Shown here one piece after another: positions 26,401-43,815 of a DNA stretch of 64,000 nt (position 1 is its first letter; each line of letters begins with the position of its first letter). Location: positions 29,505,753-29,569,752 of the forward strand of contig CP141149.1 of NCBI GenBank assembly GCA_035235625.1, given 5' to 3'. The notes under the pieces were generated by a model. The model was not told the DNA's origin. It saw nothing but the letters and a program-made list of their open reading frames with translations, and did no database searches. The DNA comes from Saururus chinensis. Its lineage: Eukaryota; Streptophyta; Magnoliopsida; Piperales; Saururaceae. The position numbers and the translations under genes are program-made.

Positions 26401-27348
26401 ACAGGGATATTGTGCCCAACAGCAATATGTCTTAGCCATGCACCGGTAGTTTTTTATACACCTAAAAATTATTACACTTGTCCAACACAAAATGTTGAGC
26501 ACGATTTTCTCATACACGTCGTGTACCTAATAATTAATTTATTCAATAATGTTTCCCCGAAGGGCTTCAAGACATGAAGCTCCTAACATGGTATTTAAGA
26601 TGAACACAATCTAACATAGCATATAGATGCTATACTCAGTCCCATATAGCATGGTCCACCGACATGCATGAGCCCAAATTTATATTAACTTTTTATATTT
26701 TAATTTTGTGACCTTGAATGGTGCCTTGCATGCCATTCCTTTAAAGGTCTTAGAGCATATTAGTGAAAATGGAATTTTCGATAGAGGAATGTTTTTCTAA
26801 CCCCCTTGAGATTTTGTCTGATTTATCAATCCCTCCATCCTAATGAGTGTGTCGATTTAAAAAAATCTATGTCCCATAAAGAGCGTCTGACTTGCATTAA
26901 AACTAATGTCTTTTATCATCTTTTTACTTGTGGGCTCCATTCTTTCATAATTTAACTTCTATTACAATCCATCCGCCACTCTTTTCAGGGCAGGAGTATT
27001 CAATACCAATAGAAGAAATCCGAAAATTTCATCTGAATTCATCCTCAAGAGTGTCAACGGGCAAAACGGCGACAGACGGTTGTAAACCAGCCTGTTGATT
27101 TATCTCATCGCGTGTAAGCGATATTAACGTGGACAATCCTAAAGAATAGTGTTATATAAGATTATAGGTCAAAAACCTACTTCATCATCCAAACAACAAT
27201 ATTGAGGAGTGCAGTCCACAACAATAAGCCATACTCATCAACGGTTAGATGATAAAGTAGGTTATTGTCTATCAAACTTAACATCACTAGACATTAAAGC
27301 ATTTTTCAATCATACTACACGTGTAAATCCGCCTCCGTTTTCCACATA
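23473..27348. other. Intergenic, repeat-rich region
   Basis: No intact gene is supported. Bases 23740-24110 and 24770-24990 are dense in the palindromic word GTGTTAT(T/A)AATAACAC and its variants. Bases 24130-25630 carry protein-like fragments listed separately. At about 26060-26160 there is a GGGTCAACCTGGGTTAACC-type stretch, a dispersed repeat seen widely in plants. The remainder is AT-rich. Confidence 0.45.
24130..25630 (+). other. Decayed protein-like fragments of unknown origin
   Basis: Two short open stretches (24130-24351 and 25211-25576) keep a coding-like look. The first reads MDVEKTAKWDPTDKKSRKKL...WKWYEEMLGRL; the second is Ala/Thr/Pro-rich and low in complexity. They are separated by non-coding sequence and flanked on both sides by the same palindromic AT-rich repeat. 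That layout suggests one old mobile element with a broken internal gene, but no transposase domain was recognised. Confidence 0.3.
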
Positions 27349-29149
27349 TGTAACGACCGCCAATACTATCGGAGTGCACCTAAGCTCAAGCTGTGACAAA
27401 ATAATAACAAATATTTTGCAATAACATATATTTTGCAAGAGATAAAGAATTAAGTCTGAAACATAAACAACCTTCTTACTAAACTTTTATTGAATCAAAT
27501 AACATGAGTTTCACCCAAGGGGTGTTCATCTGCAGCTACAAAATAGCTACTAATGCTCAAAGAAATTAAAATAATCCTGATTCCCTCTGTTATCTCTATG
27601 TCCATTATCTCTATCCTTTCTTGACTTTTTTACGCATCCAAATCTGTAAACAAACCTGCGTGTAAAAATACGCCGGGTGAAACGAACATTCCACCCATAA
27701 GCCAAAGCTCTGTGATCATACCTCAACAGAACATGTCTTGTAATGTAGCATTCACCGATTATACAACGACAATGATTCATATTCAAACTCAGCATGACAT
27801 ATCTATATAAAATCAACATATATACATGACCATTTTAATTCAACATTCATATAATCATTCATCGTATCATAAGTTTGCATAATCACCATATACCTCGTAA
27901 AACATAATACACACACAACCTATTCCCTATATCACATAGAGAATTTAGCTATGTGATCTGTGGGTTGCATCAGTGTGAAAACGCAGTGGGTGGTCATACG
28001 CGTGCACTCGTAATGACCCGCAAAAACTAGAAGGGAACTGTCAAAGGCTGGGGTCCACCCTCATCTCTACATGGCACCTGGGTAAAATTATTATATTATT
28101 TCTAAAGTTAAGGTCCTATACCCTGACCTTAACTCCCCTTGTTCAACCTTTCACTCTTAGGTTGATTCTTAATTCATGTTCTACCATTTATGCAAGATGT
28201 TCCTTTCACGTACCCATAAGAAGAGAAAACATATTTTGTGCAATTCAACTAAAAACAACTACTCTTATGATTCACCCATAATGTCTATTTAACTCATCAA
28301 CTTGTCATAACATAAACATGTACTATGTAACTATAATTGGTATTTGACCCAATTCATCACAACCTGCATAGAGTAGCAATTATATATACACATATCTATA
28401 TCAACCATCAACATTTAGCATCTCTCTTGAGTATGACCTGTAACGTTTTATAATTAAATCACAACTTTGTAATAGTCACACAATTTCTCATCATACATCC
28501 TCCAACCTCATCTTGTATATGTCACGCCCCGGCGATGCCCGACCCGAGCCGAACCCGGTCCAAGGGCCGGTCAAGCACGCGGGGGCGACGAAGTGAAGAT
28601 TGAGAAACGATCTAGCGGAAGACTTAACCCTAACCACGGGCGATTAACAGAAATACGGAGTACGTACAATCCTTTGAGCAAGAGTAAATAAAAGGGAAGA
28701 AAGAGTGTTGTTTATCACAAAGTAAACAACTAATCTCAAACCCACATGCTTAGTTAAGTAAAGCCCACACCGGCTCAAAATAAGTCATAAGCATCACAAC
28801 TATAAAATGTGACATAAATCCAAAACAAAGAACCCTACACAAAGGTTCTAACATAAACATGAAACCAAAGAAGATAAGTCACACAACGATCTCCATGATC
28901 ATATCCAAGCCATCTCCGACCTTTCTTCAAAGAGGAGATCATGTTCGTCTGCGTGTCGCACCACGCAGCCCTAAATCAAAACACAAGAAACAGGGGTGAG
29001 TTTAACAAACTCAACAATGGTTTTTAATATCACTAGCAACATTGAAAATACAATAGCATAGAAATATAGTCATTTAGATCAAAGATTTACATGATGCATC
29101 ATTTTCTGATCACACATACATATCTCCTAACACTGCATCATGGTGCATA

Positions 29150-29760
29150 ATCAACCTGCATGGATGTATCTCTAACATACATATTCCCACATGCATTATA
29201 TCATAACAATTTGCATGGATGTACCTCTAACATACATATTCCCACATACATTATATCATAACGACCTGCATGGATGCATCTCTAACATACATATTCCCAC
29301 ATGCATTATATCATAACAATTTGCATGGATGTATCTCTAACATACATATTCCCACATACATTATATCATAACGACCTGCATGGATGCATCTCTAACATAC
29401 ATATTCCCACATACATTATATCATAACAATTTGCATGGATGTATCTCTAACATACATATTCTCACATGCATTATATCATAACGACCTGCATGGATGTATC
29501 TCTAACATACATATTCCCACATGCATCATATCATAATCAACCTGCATGGATGTATCTCTAACATACATATTCCCACATGCATTATATCATAACAATTTGC
29601 ATGGATGTATCTCTAACATACATATTCCCACATGCATTATATCATAATGACCTGCATGAATGTATCTCTAACATACATATTCCCACATGCATCATATCAT
29701 AATCAACCTGCATGGATGTATTTCTAACATACATATTCCCACGTGCATCATATCAAAGTC
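29150..29760. repeat. Minisatellite in LTR B1, about 11 units of 55-56 bp
   Basis: The unit contains GCATGGATGTATCTCTAACA followed by a CATATTCCCACATGCATTA-like stretch. It recurs about every 55-56 bases from about 29155 to 29755. Units alternate between an ACCTGCATGG and a TTTGCATGG start, hinting at growth by a two-unit (about 110 bp) step. The equivalent part of B2 (about 50640-50860) is not amplified. Confidence 0.85.
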
Positions 29761-29910
29761 AACCTCCATCAAGGAGTAATCACAAATTTGGTGTCACACA
29801 GACGGGAACATAGACAAGGCCACGAAGGTGTGTCATGATCCAAAATTCTACACAAGAATTCAAGAAAGTTCGGGGTTGTCAATCCCAAATAAAACTGCTC
29901 GCCCTGGACG

Positions 29911-30055
29911 ATCCTAGCCAAGGATGTCCCATTCTCACACAGAGAATCTAGAGCAGGGGTGTTCGCCCAGGGACATCTCCTGCGGAGGGAAGAGCCCGAG
30001 TTCTCACACAGAGAACCCTAGAACACGTGGTAGCAGGGTGCACACGGCATACCAC
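29911..30055. other. Cluster of short perfect hairpins in LTR B1
   Basis: Three 5- or 6-bp stems with 5-base loops follow one another: ATCCT/AGGAT (29911-29925), ATTCTC/GAGAAT (29931-29947) and GTTCTC/GAGAAC (30000-30016). A wider stem, GTGGTA/TACCAC, spans 30027-30055. The two ACACA-loop hairpins differ in one pair (A-T versus G-C) that changes on both sides. B2 keeps the first stem (about 51006-51020), and its version of the wide stem is ATGGTA/TACCAT (51122-51149), again a paired change. This suggests selection on structure or recent copying; function is unknown. Confidence 0.5.
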
Positions 30056-33000
30056 ACTGGATTCTCAGGGTCCAGATGACACTCATAATAACATTCTCAC
30101 AATCCGCAAGACAAGTACACAACTCTTCCCCACATAATCCCATTTAATTAGACTCAACCCGGGGAGTGCACTCGTTCCACACAGGAACTCAAATCAAAAT
30201 ATGTCCTTTAGACCAATCAACTTACGATTAATCCACGACCGATCAATCCGGCACACAATTTCACCACATTGCATCCAATCGGTCAAATTCGATTAACCTC
30301 GATGAAGCCTCAATTGGAAATCCATTTTTCATGATGCATGCAGCATGGTACATACGTGGGCAAGGCATACATGAATCCTAATCCATGATAAGTGCTCTCA
30401 TCAGCCCCTAATGCATCATTCATAATCACAATATTAAACTTCAACATCATCATTTAATCCCCATATGTGTGTGTGTAACTAGTAGAAGTACTTCACTCAA
30501 TGCATTTCAACATGCTTGAAATTAACTTACTACTACACTACACATGTGAATTTCCATCTAAACATGAATTCCAGCGGAAATCATAGAAAAAGAATCGTTG
30601 AAATTGTATCCCAATTCAAATCTCAACCACAAAGGCTAAACACATATAAAATCACCCATTTCATCATTGAGTCGTAGCATTCACCAACATCCACACACCA
30701 ACTAACCACACTCTATCATGACAAATCAGTCCAATAATAGGTTGTATTCTTACTGAAAATATGCTCAACCATAGGAAATCAACCATTCACAATTTCAAGA
30801 TGACAATTCCACATCATGCCATAAAACATAAACCATTCTATAAATCTCTAAGCATATATCTCAACTTCACAACCTCAATAGCATGCATTTTCAGTAGCAT
30901 AATATGGCTCAAAATACTCCACATTCATATAAAATTGGCAAGCTAAAGTGGAATCATCGAAATAAATATCATGCATTAGAATACCAATCTGCTGTGTAGC
31001 CGTTTGAACACCCTTCAGGCCGTTCGATCGGTTAAACGCAAAAATTTGAAATTCACAATTTGGCCGTTCGAACGCCTAGCAGGCCGTTCGATCGGCTGAA
31101 CTAGAAAATTGTCGTTCCGACAGTGTTGCCGTTCGAACACCCAAAAGGGCCGTTCGAACGCCAACAAGGCAGAACAGTCCATCTTCTTCCTTTCACAAAT
31201 CCAAACCGAAACACCATTGATAACACTTCAAATCCATATCTAACACCCTAATCATCATCAAAAGTCCTTCATGACTTCCAGAAAGTTAAACCATATCATA
31301 ATAATGCAAAACCCTAAGAAATCGGGATTAAATAATTCCATTTTCTAATCTTACCATTAACACACCAAATCAAGCAACTCCATTCGAAATAAGCCAAAAA
31401 TCAAGAATTTTACCATGGATAAACTAAGATTTCGAAGACCCATTACCTCAGCACTTGATTAAGCTCGGATTGGATAGTCACCCTTCTTGAAATCCTTGAA
31501 AACATAATGGGTTTGAATTAAACTCTAATAGAAATCGATTTACCCAAGAAATCCCTAATTAAATCTTAGATCTAGGGCTTGTTGGTAGTAAAAATCGAAT
31601 TTTGAATGTTAGGGTTTGTAGTAAAACATAAATCAGTAATTTTTGATATCCAAAAACGAATTGAAACAAGGGGAAAATGGTAGATTTGGAAGAGATTAGG
31701 AAGAAAGTAGGGTTTAGTGCTTAATTTGAGTAAGCTTACCTTAATCGGCTTCTAATTCGGGCCTAATTGGGGATTAGGCCAAACCTCCCTCCTTAGCTTA
31801 TTCCCAAAAATGGAAATTTCTCAGGTCTGCCCTTTTATAGTAAGGGTTGGGGTATGCATGGGTAAGTTATGGGGTGTAAATAGGAAAAGTAGGCTAAAAA
31901 TGGGTATTTTATAAATTTAAGCACTAATTAAGCCTAATAAAATTCTAAAATTTTTTGTATAACCTTAGGTAGATGTCTAGGTTCATTTGACCTAAAAACT
32001 GAAATTTTGATGGTAGGGCCCACAGGGGTCCTACCAAAACCCTAATTTTCGGAAAAATAGTGAAAATTCAGAAAAATCCCAAAAATTCACATTTATTTTA
32101 AAATCACTAATCTTAAAGTTGATTTTGATTAAAAACTATCATAAACACTATTTATTCACGAAATTGCCGAATAAATCAGAAAAGGCATAAGTCGCACGAT
32201 AATCAATAATTAAAGAAAACTAAAAACCAGTTTAGAGATGAGGGTCCTTACAGTATAAATCATTCTATCAACATAATAGAACATTCATCATTTCAGCCTA
32301 GATATGTACAAAAACTGATTTTGAGCACATACAAACCATTTAAAGTAGAACCTATATTGGCGTTTTAGGGTAAAGCTTACTTCCAACAATTTATTGCAAA
32401 ATATCCATCAACTCATTCATCAACTTACTTTAAATCACATCTTTGTTCAGTGTTAGGGCAAGACTTATTTTACCAAAAATACATGCCCAACGTTGGAGTA
32501 AAATTACCTATTCAATCTTAGCCCATGCATATAACTACCGTTGCACAGAATACATCTCTAATTCATATTACAGCTCAGATATGGCACAATTATATAGATG
32601 AATCAAAACATCTAACCAACCATAGAATAGTGTATACATTAACAACTTTTTTATATCACATACATTAGACAATATATTCCATACATTAGACAATGCCTTA
32701 TAATCAACTCAGCTTGTATCTCAAACATTAACAATACTTGTATTTACTGCAGAATACATCACATATATAGAAACAATGCAAACATACATTACCCATATAG
32801 TTAAGAATACTTTACAATAAACCTAGCATGAAGAATTTATCTCACACATGCATATATCATCATAATAAATCAGATGATTCATGCTAGAAAATAAGCAATG
32901 TTATAGGTGAGGGTTCTCACCTTAGCCTACTCCAAAGCCTACGCCCAAAAACTACTCTTCTCCTCTAAAACCTAGCATAAAAATCCAATTCAATGCTCTA

Positions 33001-33617
33001 ATTAATGGTTGCGAATTATAAACTATAATTGGATAAAATTGAGGAAAAAAATACATGATTTTGGGCATTTTCTCTTGCAAAAAATCTGTTGTGAATAGTG
33101 ATTTTGGGATTGGAGGAGGAATGGGTTATCCAAATCAGTGAAGAAGACACAAAATTCTGCCCAAAAGCTTACCTTTCTTGCTTTTCCTTTGCAGCCTAGC
33201 CCTCTCGCCACTAAAACTTCACCCCCAACACCTTCGCTAGCCACCGACAACCTTCTCAACCCGCTGCCTGCTGAAAAGTGAGGAAGAGGGAGGTTGGGGT
33301 GAGTTCTAAGCAAGGAGGGGAAGAGAGAGATGAGTTGTGAGAGAGGGAGAGGATGCTGGGAGGGAGGGAGACGTGCTAAGAGGGATAGAAAAGTGGGTTG
33401 AGAGAGAGAGACGCAGGGAGAGAAGAGATCTGCTGGGAGAGGGAAGTGGGTTGCTGGAAGAAAAGAGGATTTCTCTCTCCCGGCGTAAGTAAGTTAGGGC
33501 TGGGGTGAGAATAATTTTCATCTCCCCCGTGCCTCCCAAATCAAAATGGTTTTGGGTCTGATTTTGACCCAGACCCAAACCCGATCTAGCTTTAAAATAA
33601 AAACCTTGGTACTTACA

Positions 33618-39319
<5,702 letters not shown>

Positions 39320-40503
39320 TTTTGTGTAATGTGTAAGTCAATTTTTTGATCGCGGCCATGTACACACTTCAGAAGGATTTGGCATCATGAAGCCGGGACA
39401 TTATTTTATTGATGTGTTCTTACCACCGTGTTCTTTTAACCACTTTTCTGGAACTAGGACAGTGGCTGAAAACATAAGATATTTTAGATGATGAAATAGT
39501 GTAGGGTGGGGCTTTGATTAGTTGTGGGTCTTTCCATCTGAGTTTTTTCAGCTTCTTCTAATTATTCTGGTGATATAATTTGCTGCCGTTGAGATCCTTA
39601 TTGGTTGCTTTATGTGATGCCCGATGGAGTAGAAGTTTTATTGCAGGGATTCAGTGTTCTTCAATTAAAGTGCAGAAACTTTTGAAACTATTGTTTATTC
39701 GAATGACAGTCAAGTATTCTTGGGCTATAACGACTTTGAAAACTTAGATTTACGCCGACTCTTAGGTTGACTGAGTGAAAATTTGCATATATGCGAAGGC
39801 CAAGGGGCGTATCACCTGGACAGATCAAGCGGTTGAGCTTGCTTTAATTATTCCTCAAGCTCATATTTTTTATCATTATCTACAAGTATGTCTTGTGAGA
39901 TAATATTATGAAATTCAGGTGTGTGCTCACCTGGACAGATCAATCGGCTGGGCTTGCTTTAATTATTCCTCAAGCTCATATTTATTATCTATATCTACAA
40001 GTATGTCTTGTGATATAGTATTATGAAATTCGGGTGTGTGCTCAGTGCTCACCTGCACGGATCAAGCGGCTGAGCTTGCTTTAATTATTCATCAAGCTCA
40101 TATTTCTTATCTATATCTACAAGGTATGTCTTGTGTTATAATATTATGAAGAGGTTTTTCCATAGCCGAAGCCAATATTCTCGAGTCCCTGGTTTTGAAC
40201 ATTAAATGTCACTTAACTTGGATTTACATGATTTTTAAGAAAAATAAAACTAAAATATCTTTAAGTTAGGGTTTAGGGTTTTATATTATATAAATAGTGC
40301 AAAATGTCATATTTACCCAAAAACGACCAACTATGGAGTGCGAGTTTTGAATTTCAACTAATGATTTTTAAAGTCCAATCAGTGAGAAGTAAATAAACAC
40401 TGAGAGGCCTGATTTTTTACCCTATATTTTCAAATTTTGACCTGTCAAAATAAGTTCTAGCCATGAAGTGAGGTTCGATCTGAGGTTCTACCCATGCGCT
40501 CCC
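39320..40503. other. 3' flank of the SRPK gene
   Basis: About the first 350 bases after the stop look like 3' UTR. A three-copy tandem repeat lies at 39813-40160 (listed separately). The remainder, up to the left duplication of element C, is AT-rich with no gene. Confidence 0.45.
39813..40160. repeat. Three tandem copies of a 115-122-bp unit
   Basis: CACCTGGACAGATCAAGCGG-like openings occur at 39813, 39928 and 40050. Each is followed by GCTTGCTTTAATTATTC, CAAGCTCATATTT and ACA-AGTATGTCTTGTG words in the same order. The copies are highly alike but carry substitutions, and the third spacer has a short extra duplication (GTGCTCAGTGCTC). Non-coding. Confidence 0.85.
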
Positions 40504-40509
40504 GGTAAA

Positions 40510-42266
40510 TGTAACGCCCCAACCAGGATTACTCGACCCAGACTGGGGGTTAGTTTGGAAGACAGAATCGGAGTGTATTAAATAAAGTAGAAAAATTAAA
40601 ATCGACTGACTAGGAGCTGTAGACTCTGAGTGCGAGAGTCATAATGTTCATCCATGCACTGCGGAGTTTTAATATTCCGTTGTGCGTAAATAAGAACAAA
40701 CGTAATTTTATAACTAATTTGGATCGGGCCAACGTTATTTAATCGTTGGTTGCCTACGTATATATTGAATATCATCTCTGGCGTTATTCCAATACGATCA
40801 GATCCGAGAGTAGTTTTGCCTAACGGCTACTACATTCATCAGACATCAGAAAGTCATATACGATAAAATATGTATACTTTATATCTGAATAATTAATTAA
40901 AAATTAGATAAAAATCTTATAAATAATCAGAGTCAAACGGAAGTCAGTAAAACAGTGAAATACACATCTCACGTAGTTGAGCAAAATCACACATTCCAAT
41001 CTATCATAGAGCAGAGCAGAACACATAACAAAGCATATTGGATTATATCAGATCCCATCTGATAATATCAGATTTCATCCAACCATACTGATCACATCAG
41101 ATCAGATCGGAGTATATCATATCGCAATAGAGCATTTTAGTGCAATTCGGATCACCATAGAATATATCAAAGTCGATCGAAGAGAAACATATAAGCATAT
41201 ATCATACCATAACAAAATATATATCTTAATTAGTACGTTACTAATTAAGATACGCATGCATATAACTTTTTTAAATTAGAAGATCAGAAAAGTGTACTCC
41301 CCTGTAGTTTCAGAAGTGATGACATTCAAAGTTGCTCGTTTCCTTAGAGCATCTTTCCTTTTAGGTCCGAAGATGGTGGGCAGAACCTCCTCTAACTCCG
41401 TAATACTTTCTCTTTCCGTGCTTGTTTTGCGCCCATAGGCAGCAGATAGAACTTTTCCTTGCCCTGGTATGTTTCCCTTATATAGCATTGCTAACTCGAA
41501 GAATAGACACTTCCATTGCGTAGAACACTCTCGAATTAGTTAAGAACGCTTTTTGAACGGAAGGAAACGGACGTAGAATGATTCTAGAAACTCCTCCGGA
41601 AGAATGAACTGAAATAACTATTTATAATGGATGGCATGCGAGCGAACAGGAGAACGTGGAATACGTGCGCACGTGCTTGCACCACGTGGCGCATTTTAAT
41701 TGGGCTGAAATGAGGGTCAGTGCTTGTGATGCGCGTGTCACACGTGTGCGTGGACGCGCGGCGTAGCGCAATCAACCGCGTGATCGCGCAGGACCCGCAT
41801 CACGCGAACGGCTGCAATTGTGCAACGCGGTCGCGGCTCGGCTTCGGCTCTGACACGGCTCAGCTCGGCTCGGCTAGCTATTTTGTCCTTTCTTGAATAT
41901 TTTATTATTATTTCATTCAAATACAATTCCAACTTCAAAACATAATAACTTTTTATCCCGAAGTTGGAATTGTACGATATTAGTACCGATGAACTTGTAT
42001 CGATGAGCCCTTCAAAATTAGACCCCCACATGGGTAGGTTATCTCATACTTTTAAAGTGGGTTCCGCTCATATGACAAGCTTCCTGAGGTCGTAACTTTC
42101 GTTCCTGACCTCTGTTTTGAGTGTTCTTGGATGCGTTGTGCTCATTACTTCGAACTCTAACCAAATATGAGAATTTCAACTCTTAAAACCCTTAAAAATT
42201 TAACTGAAATTATATAATTACCCCTAACCCTATGAGGTTAAGCGTAATCGGAACACGGGGTGTAAT
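40510..42266 (-). mobile_element. LTR-like unit C, related to D and E (1.76 kb)
   Basis: The plus-strand left edge is TGTAACGCCCC and the right edge is CACGGGGTGTAAT, with GGTAAA on both sides (40504-40509 and 42267-42272). It is oriented minus: read that way, bases around 42055-41940 match LTR D at 59973-60055 (GGGCTCATCGATACAAGT and CATCGGTACTA...CGTACAATTCCAA). A second block with GCGTTCTTAACTAA matches D at about 60451-60464. No gag-pol is seen, so it is a solo LTR or short non-autonomous retroelement. A 6-bp duplication is unusual for this class; the last base may be misplaced. Confidence 0.65.
41619..41626 (-). promoter_or_regulatory. TATA box of LTR C (TATAAATA)
   Basis: On the minus strand TATAAATA lies downstream of a GC-rich, palindrome-rich stretch (about 41640-41870), the same order as in LTR D. 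This is the expected place for an LTR promoter. Assigned by position and sequence only. Confidence 0.45.
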
Positions 42267-42272
42267 GGTAAA

Positions 42273-42656
42273 GAAGTAACTTTGCAGCGAAGTTTAGTAG
42301 CCCATCGAGGGGTTAATCTAGCAAACATCAGCGGCATCAACTAGTAGGCGACTTTAGTGGTAATGGACTCATCTTTAAGTTGTAGTTTTATTTCATAGGT
42401 TCAAAGACACGATTTTTTGTATATCGTGTAATAGAGCACATAATAGTATTTAGTTGCACACATACATAGAACATAGTCGTGTTCCCAATAATACGATACA
42501 AAATATATTGTGTTATCGATAATACAATGTACGATATACGACATTAATAAGTCATGTTATCGTGTGTGGGGAATACATATCGGGTTATCAATAATATGAT
42601 ATATGACATTAAAAAATTGTGTTTTCAAATATATATATATATATATATGAGTCCCA
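42273..42656. other. AT-rich spacer with palindromic words
   Basis: After the right duplication of element C comes an AT-rich stretch. From about 42420 it holds repeated ATTGTGTTATCGATAATACA-like words related to those at 23740-24110 and 24770-24990, then a (TA)n run at about 42630-42648. No gene. Confidence 0.4.
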
Positions 42657-42844
42657 TTTATATGAACCCGGGCTCATGTACGCCTACGTGAGCCTGGGCT
42701 CTATGGGCCGTCAGATTTACATCCAGCGGCCTATGATACTCATGGGTTTAAATGCCCATGAGTATTATGGGCCGCCGATGTAAATCCAACAGCCCATAGA
42801 GCCCGGGCTCACGTAGGCGTATATGAGCCGGGGCTCATATAAAC
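42657..42844. mobile_element. Foldback (hairpin) MITE-like element, about 188 bp
   Basis: The left arm (about 42657-42749) and right arm (about 42752-42844) are reverse complements over nearly their full 93 bases, at roughly 85 percent by eye. They meet at a small AT-rich centre (GGTTTAAATGCCC). Arm words such as TACGCCTACGTGAGCC, GGGCTCTATGGGC and GATTTACATC appear in both arms in inverted order. It is typical of a foldback MITE and could give a long hairpin RNA. Target duplication not clear. Confidence 0.75.
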
Positions 42845-42889
42845 TTTTTTTCTACACATACACACACACACATATATGGTAAAATTAAC

Positions 42890-43815
42890 CTCAGGATGAC
42901 CGCAAGCCATTTGTGTGTAGGTACTTTAATTTGTAACCATCGGATGACGATCCCACGTATGCATTTTTCAAAACCCCCAGGTAAAGGCAGATTCGCCGAC
43001 CCTTTCCCTCCATTACTCTCAATGCTCTCTCATGGCGGAATCTCAAGCAGCTATTAGTCCATCACCGGTGGCCTCCCAAGAGGAGAGAGATCCCAGCCTG
43101 TGACCCTCTCACTGCAACAGCTTGAGGTAGCAGATCAACAAGATTCAATGGCCACCCTAGGGAGGGAGATCTTGTCTCGCTGCGGCTTCTTGAGGTAGCA
43201 GATCACCCGGAGGGGCTAATCGACCCCTTCCCCTCCATTGCCAGCAAACAAGTTCCCCAACGAAGGGCAGCCTATAGTGGCCAACCTAAAATCGATCCCT
43301 TCACTGACCCTCTATCGCCAATTCTTCTCTGTGAACAAGCTTCTAGCGTGACCATCTGAAGCCACTTTCTCCGGGCTTGAATAGCACCGTTGTGCCCCAA
43401 CTCACAGCCTTCCCTTTGCCCCCAGTGGTGTTACTTGCTGCCTTGACCCACCGTAGCCCTCACTTCGCTAGCTTCCCCGACCCTCTATGGCTATTTCGTT
43501 GTCGTGAACAAGCCTCCAATGCTGCTGCCCGTTGCCAAAAACCCCCATTCATTAGTCATCCCTCTACCCCGACGACTTCATCGACCCTCAATAGTTCTCT
43601 CTCTACAATGACATTGTGTGATTAGTAATTGTTTTGAGGGAATTTTACATTTTTAGTTAGGATTTTTTTTGTCTATTAGACTTTTAGCTAGGTCCATATG
43701 ATTTATCTTTACACTTAGAAAGGAATCGACATCGTTGACAAGATAGGGACCTCATCTTCAGCGGCTAGATCATCATTCAAAATTACCATGCTCGCCCTTC
43801 TCCACTTTTCCTGGT
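42890..43815 (+). repeat. Dispersed repeat F, copy 1
   Basis: Bases 43503-43810 match, in inverted orientation, the two pieces flanking LTR D (59545-59759 and 61375-61470). Shared words include CTTAGAAAGGAAT, ATTTTTAGTTAGG, CTTTTAGCTAGGT and GAACAAGCCTCCAA. The part at about 42960-43500 is pyrimidine-rich and gene-like, with a CTTGAGGTAGCAGATCA word twice (about 43122 and 43189), but its match to copy 2 is weak. The likeness stops near 43815, where other DNA begins. Its nature is unknown; in copy 2 it has splice-like joints. Confidence 0.6.

Larger units (their letters stand above)
28520..32252 (-). mobile_element. Solo LTR-like unit, family B, copy 1 (3.73 kb)
   Basis: The plus-strand edge is TGTCACGCCCCGG and the other edge is GGGTCCTTACA, flanked by the exact 5-bp duplication GTATA (28515-28519 and 32253-32257). 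Reading on the minus strand gives the usual LTR order, with an ACTCACCCC motif near the 3' end (about 28995 on the plus strand). The second copy is B2 (50058-58729), alike along its length except for the minisatellite at 29150-29760. No gag-pol or primer site is present, so a solo LTR of a Ty3-gypsy-type element is inferred. It sits inside unit G. Confidence 0.8.
27349..33617 (-). mobile_element. LTR-like unit G, interrupted by LTR B1
   Basis: On the minus strand the unit starts TGTAAGTACCAAGG (33617 downward) and ends GCGGTCGTTACA (at 27349), the TGTAA.../...TTACA pattern shared with the other LTRs here. Removing B1 and its duplication (28520-32257) leaves about 2.5 kb. The flanks (ACATA left, CATTA right) are only partly alike, so the duplication is imperfect or the ends are a few bases off. 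The right part (about 33020-33600) is GC-richer with GA/CT runs. No internal genes were recognised; a solo LTR is inferred. It is older than B1. Confidence 0.55.
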
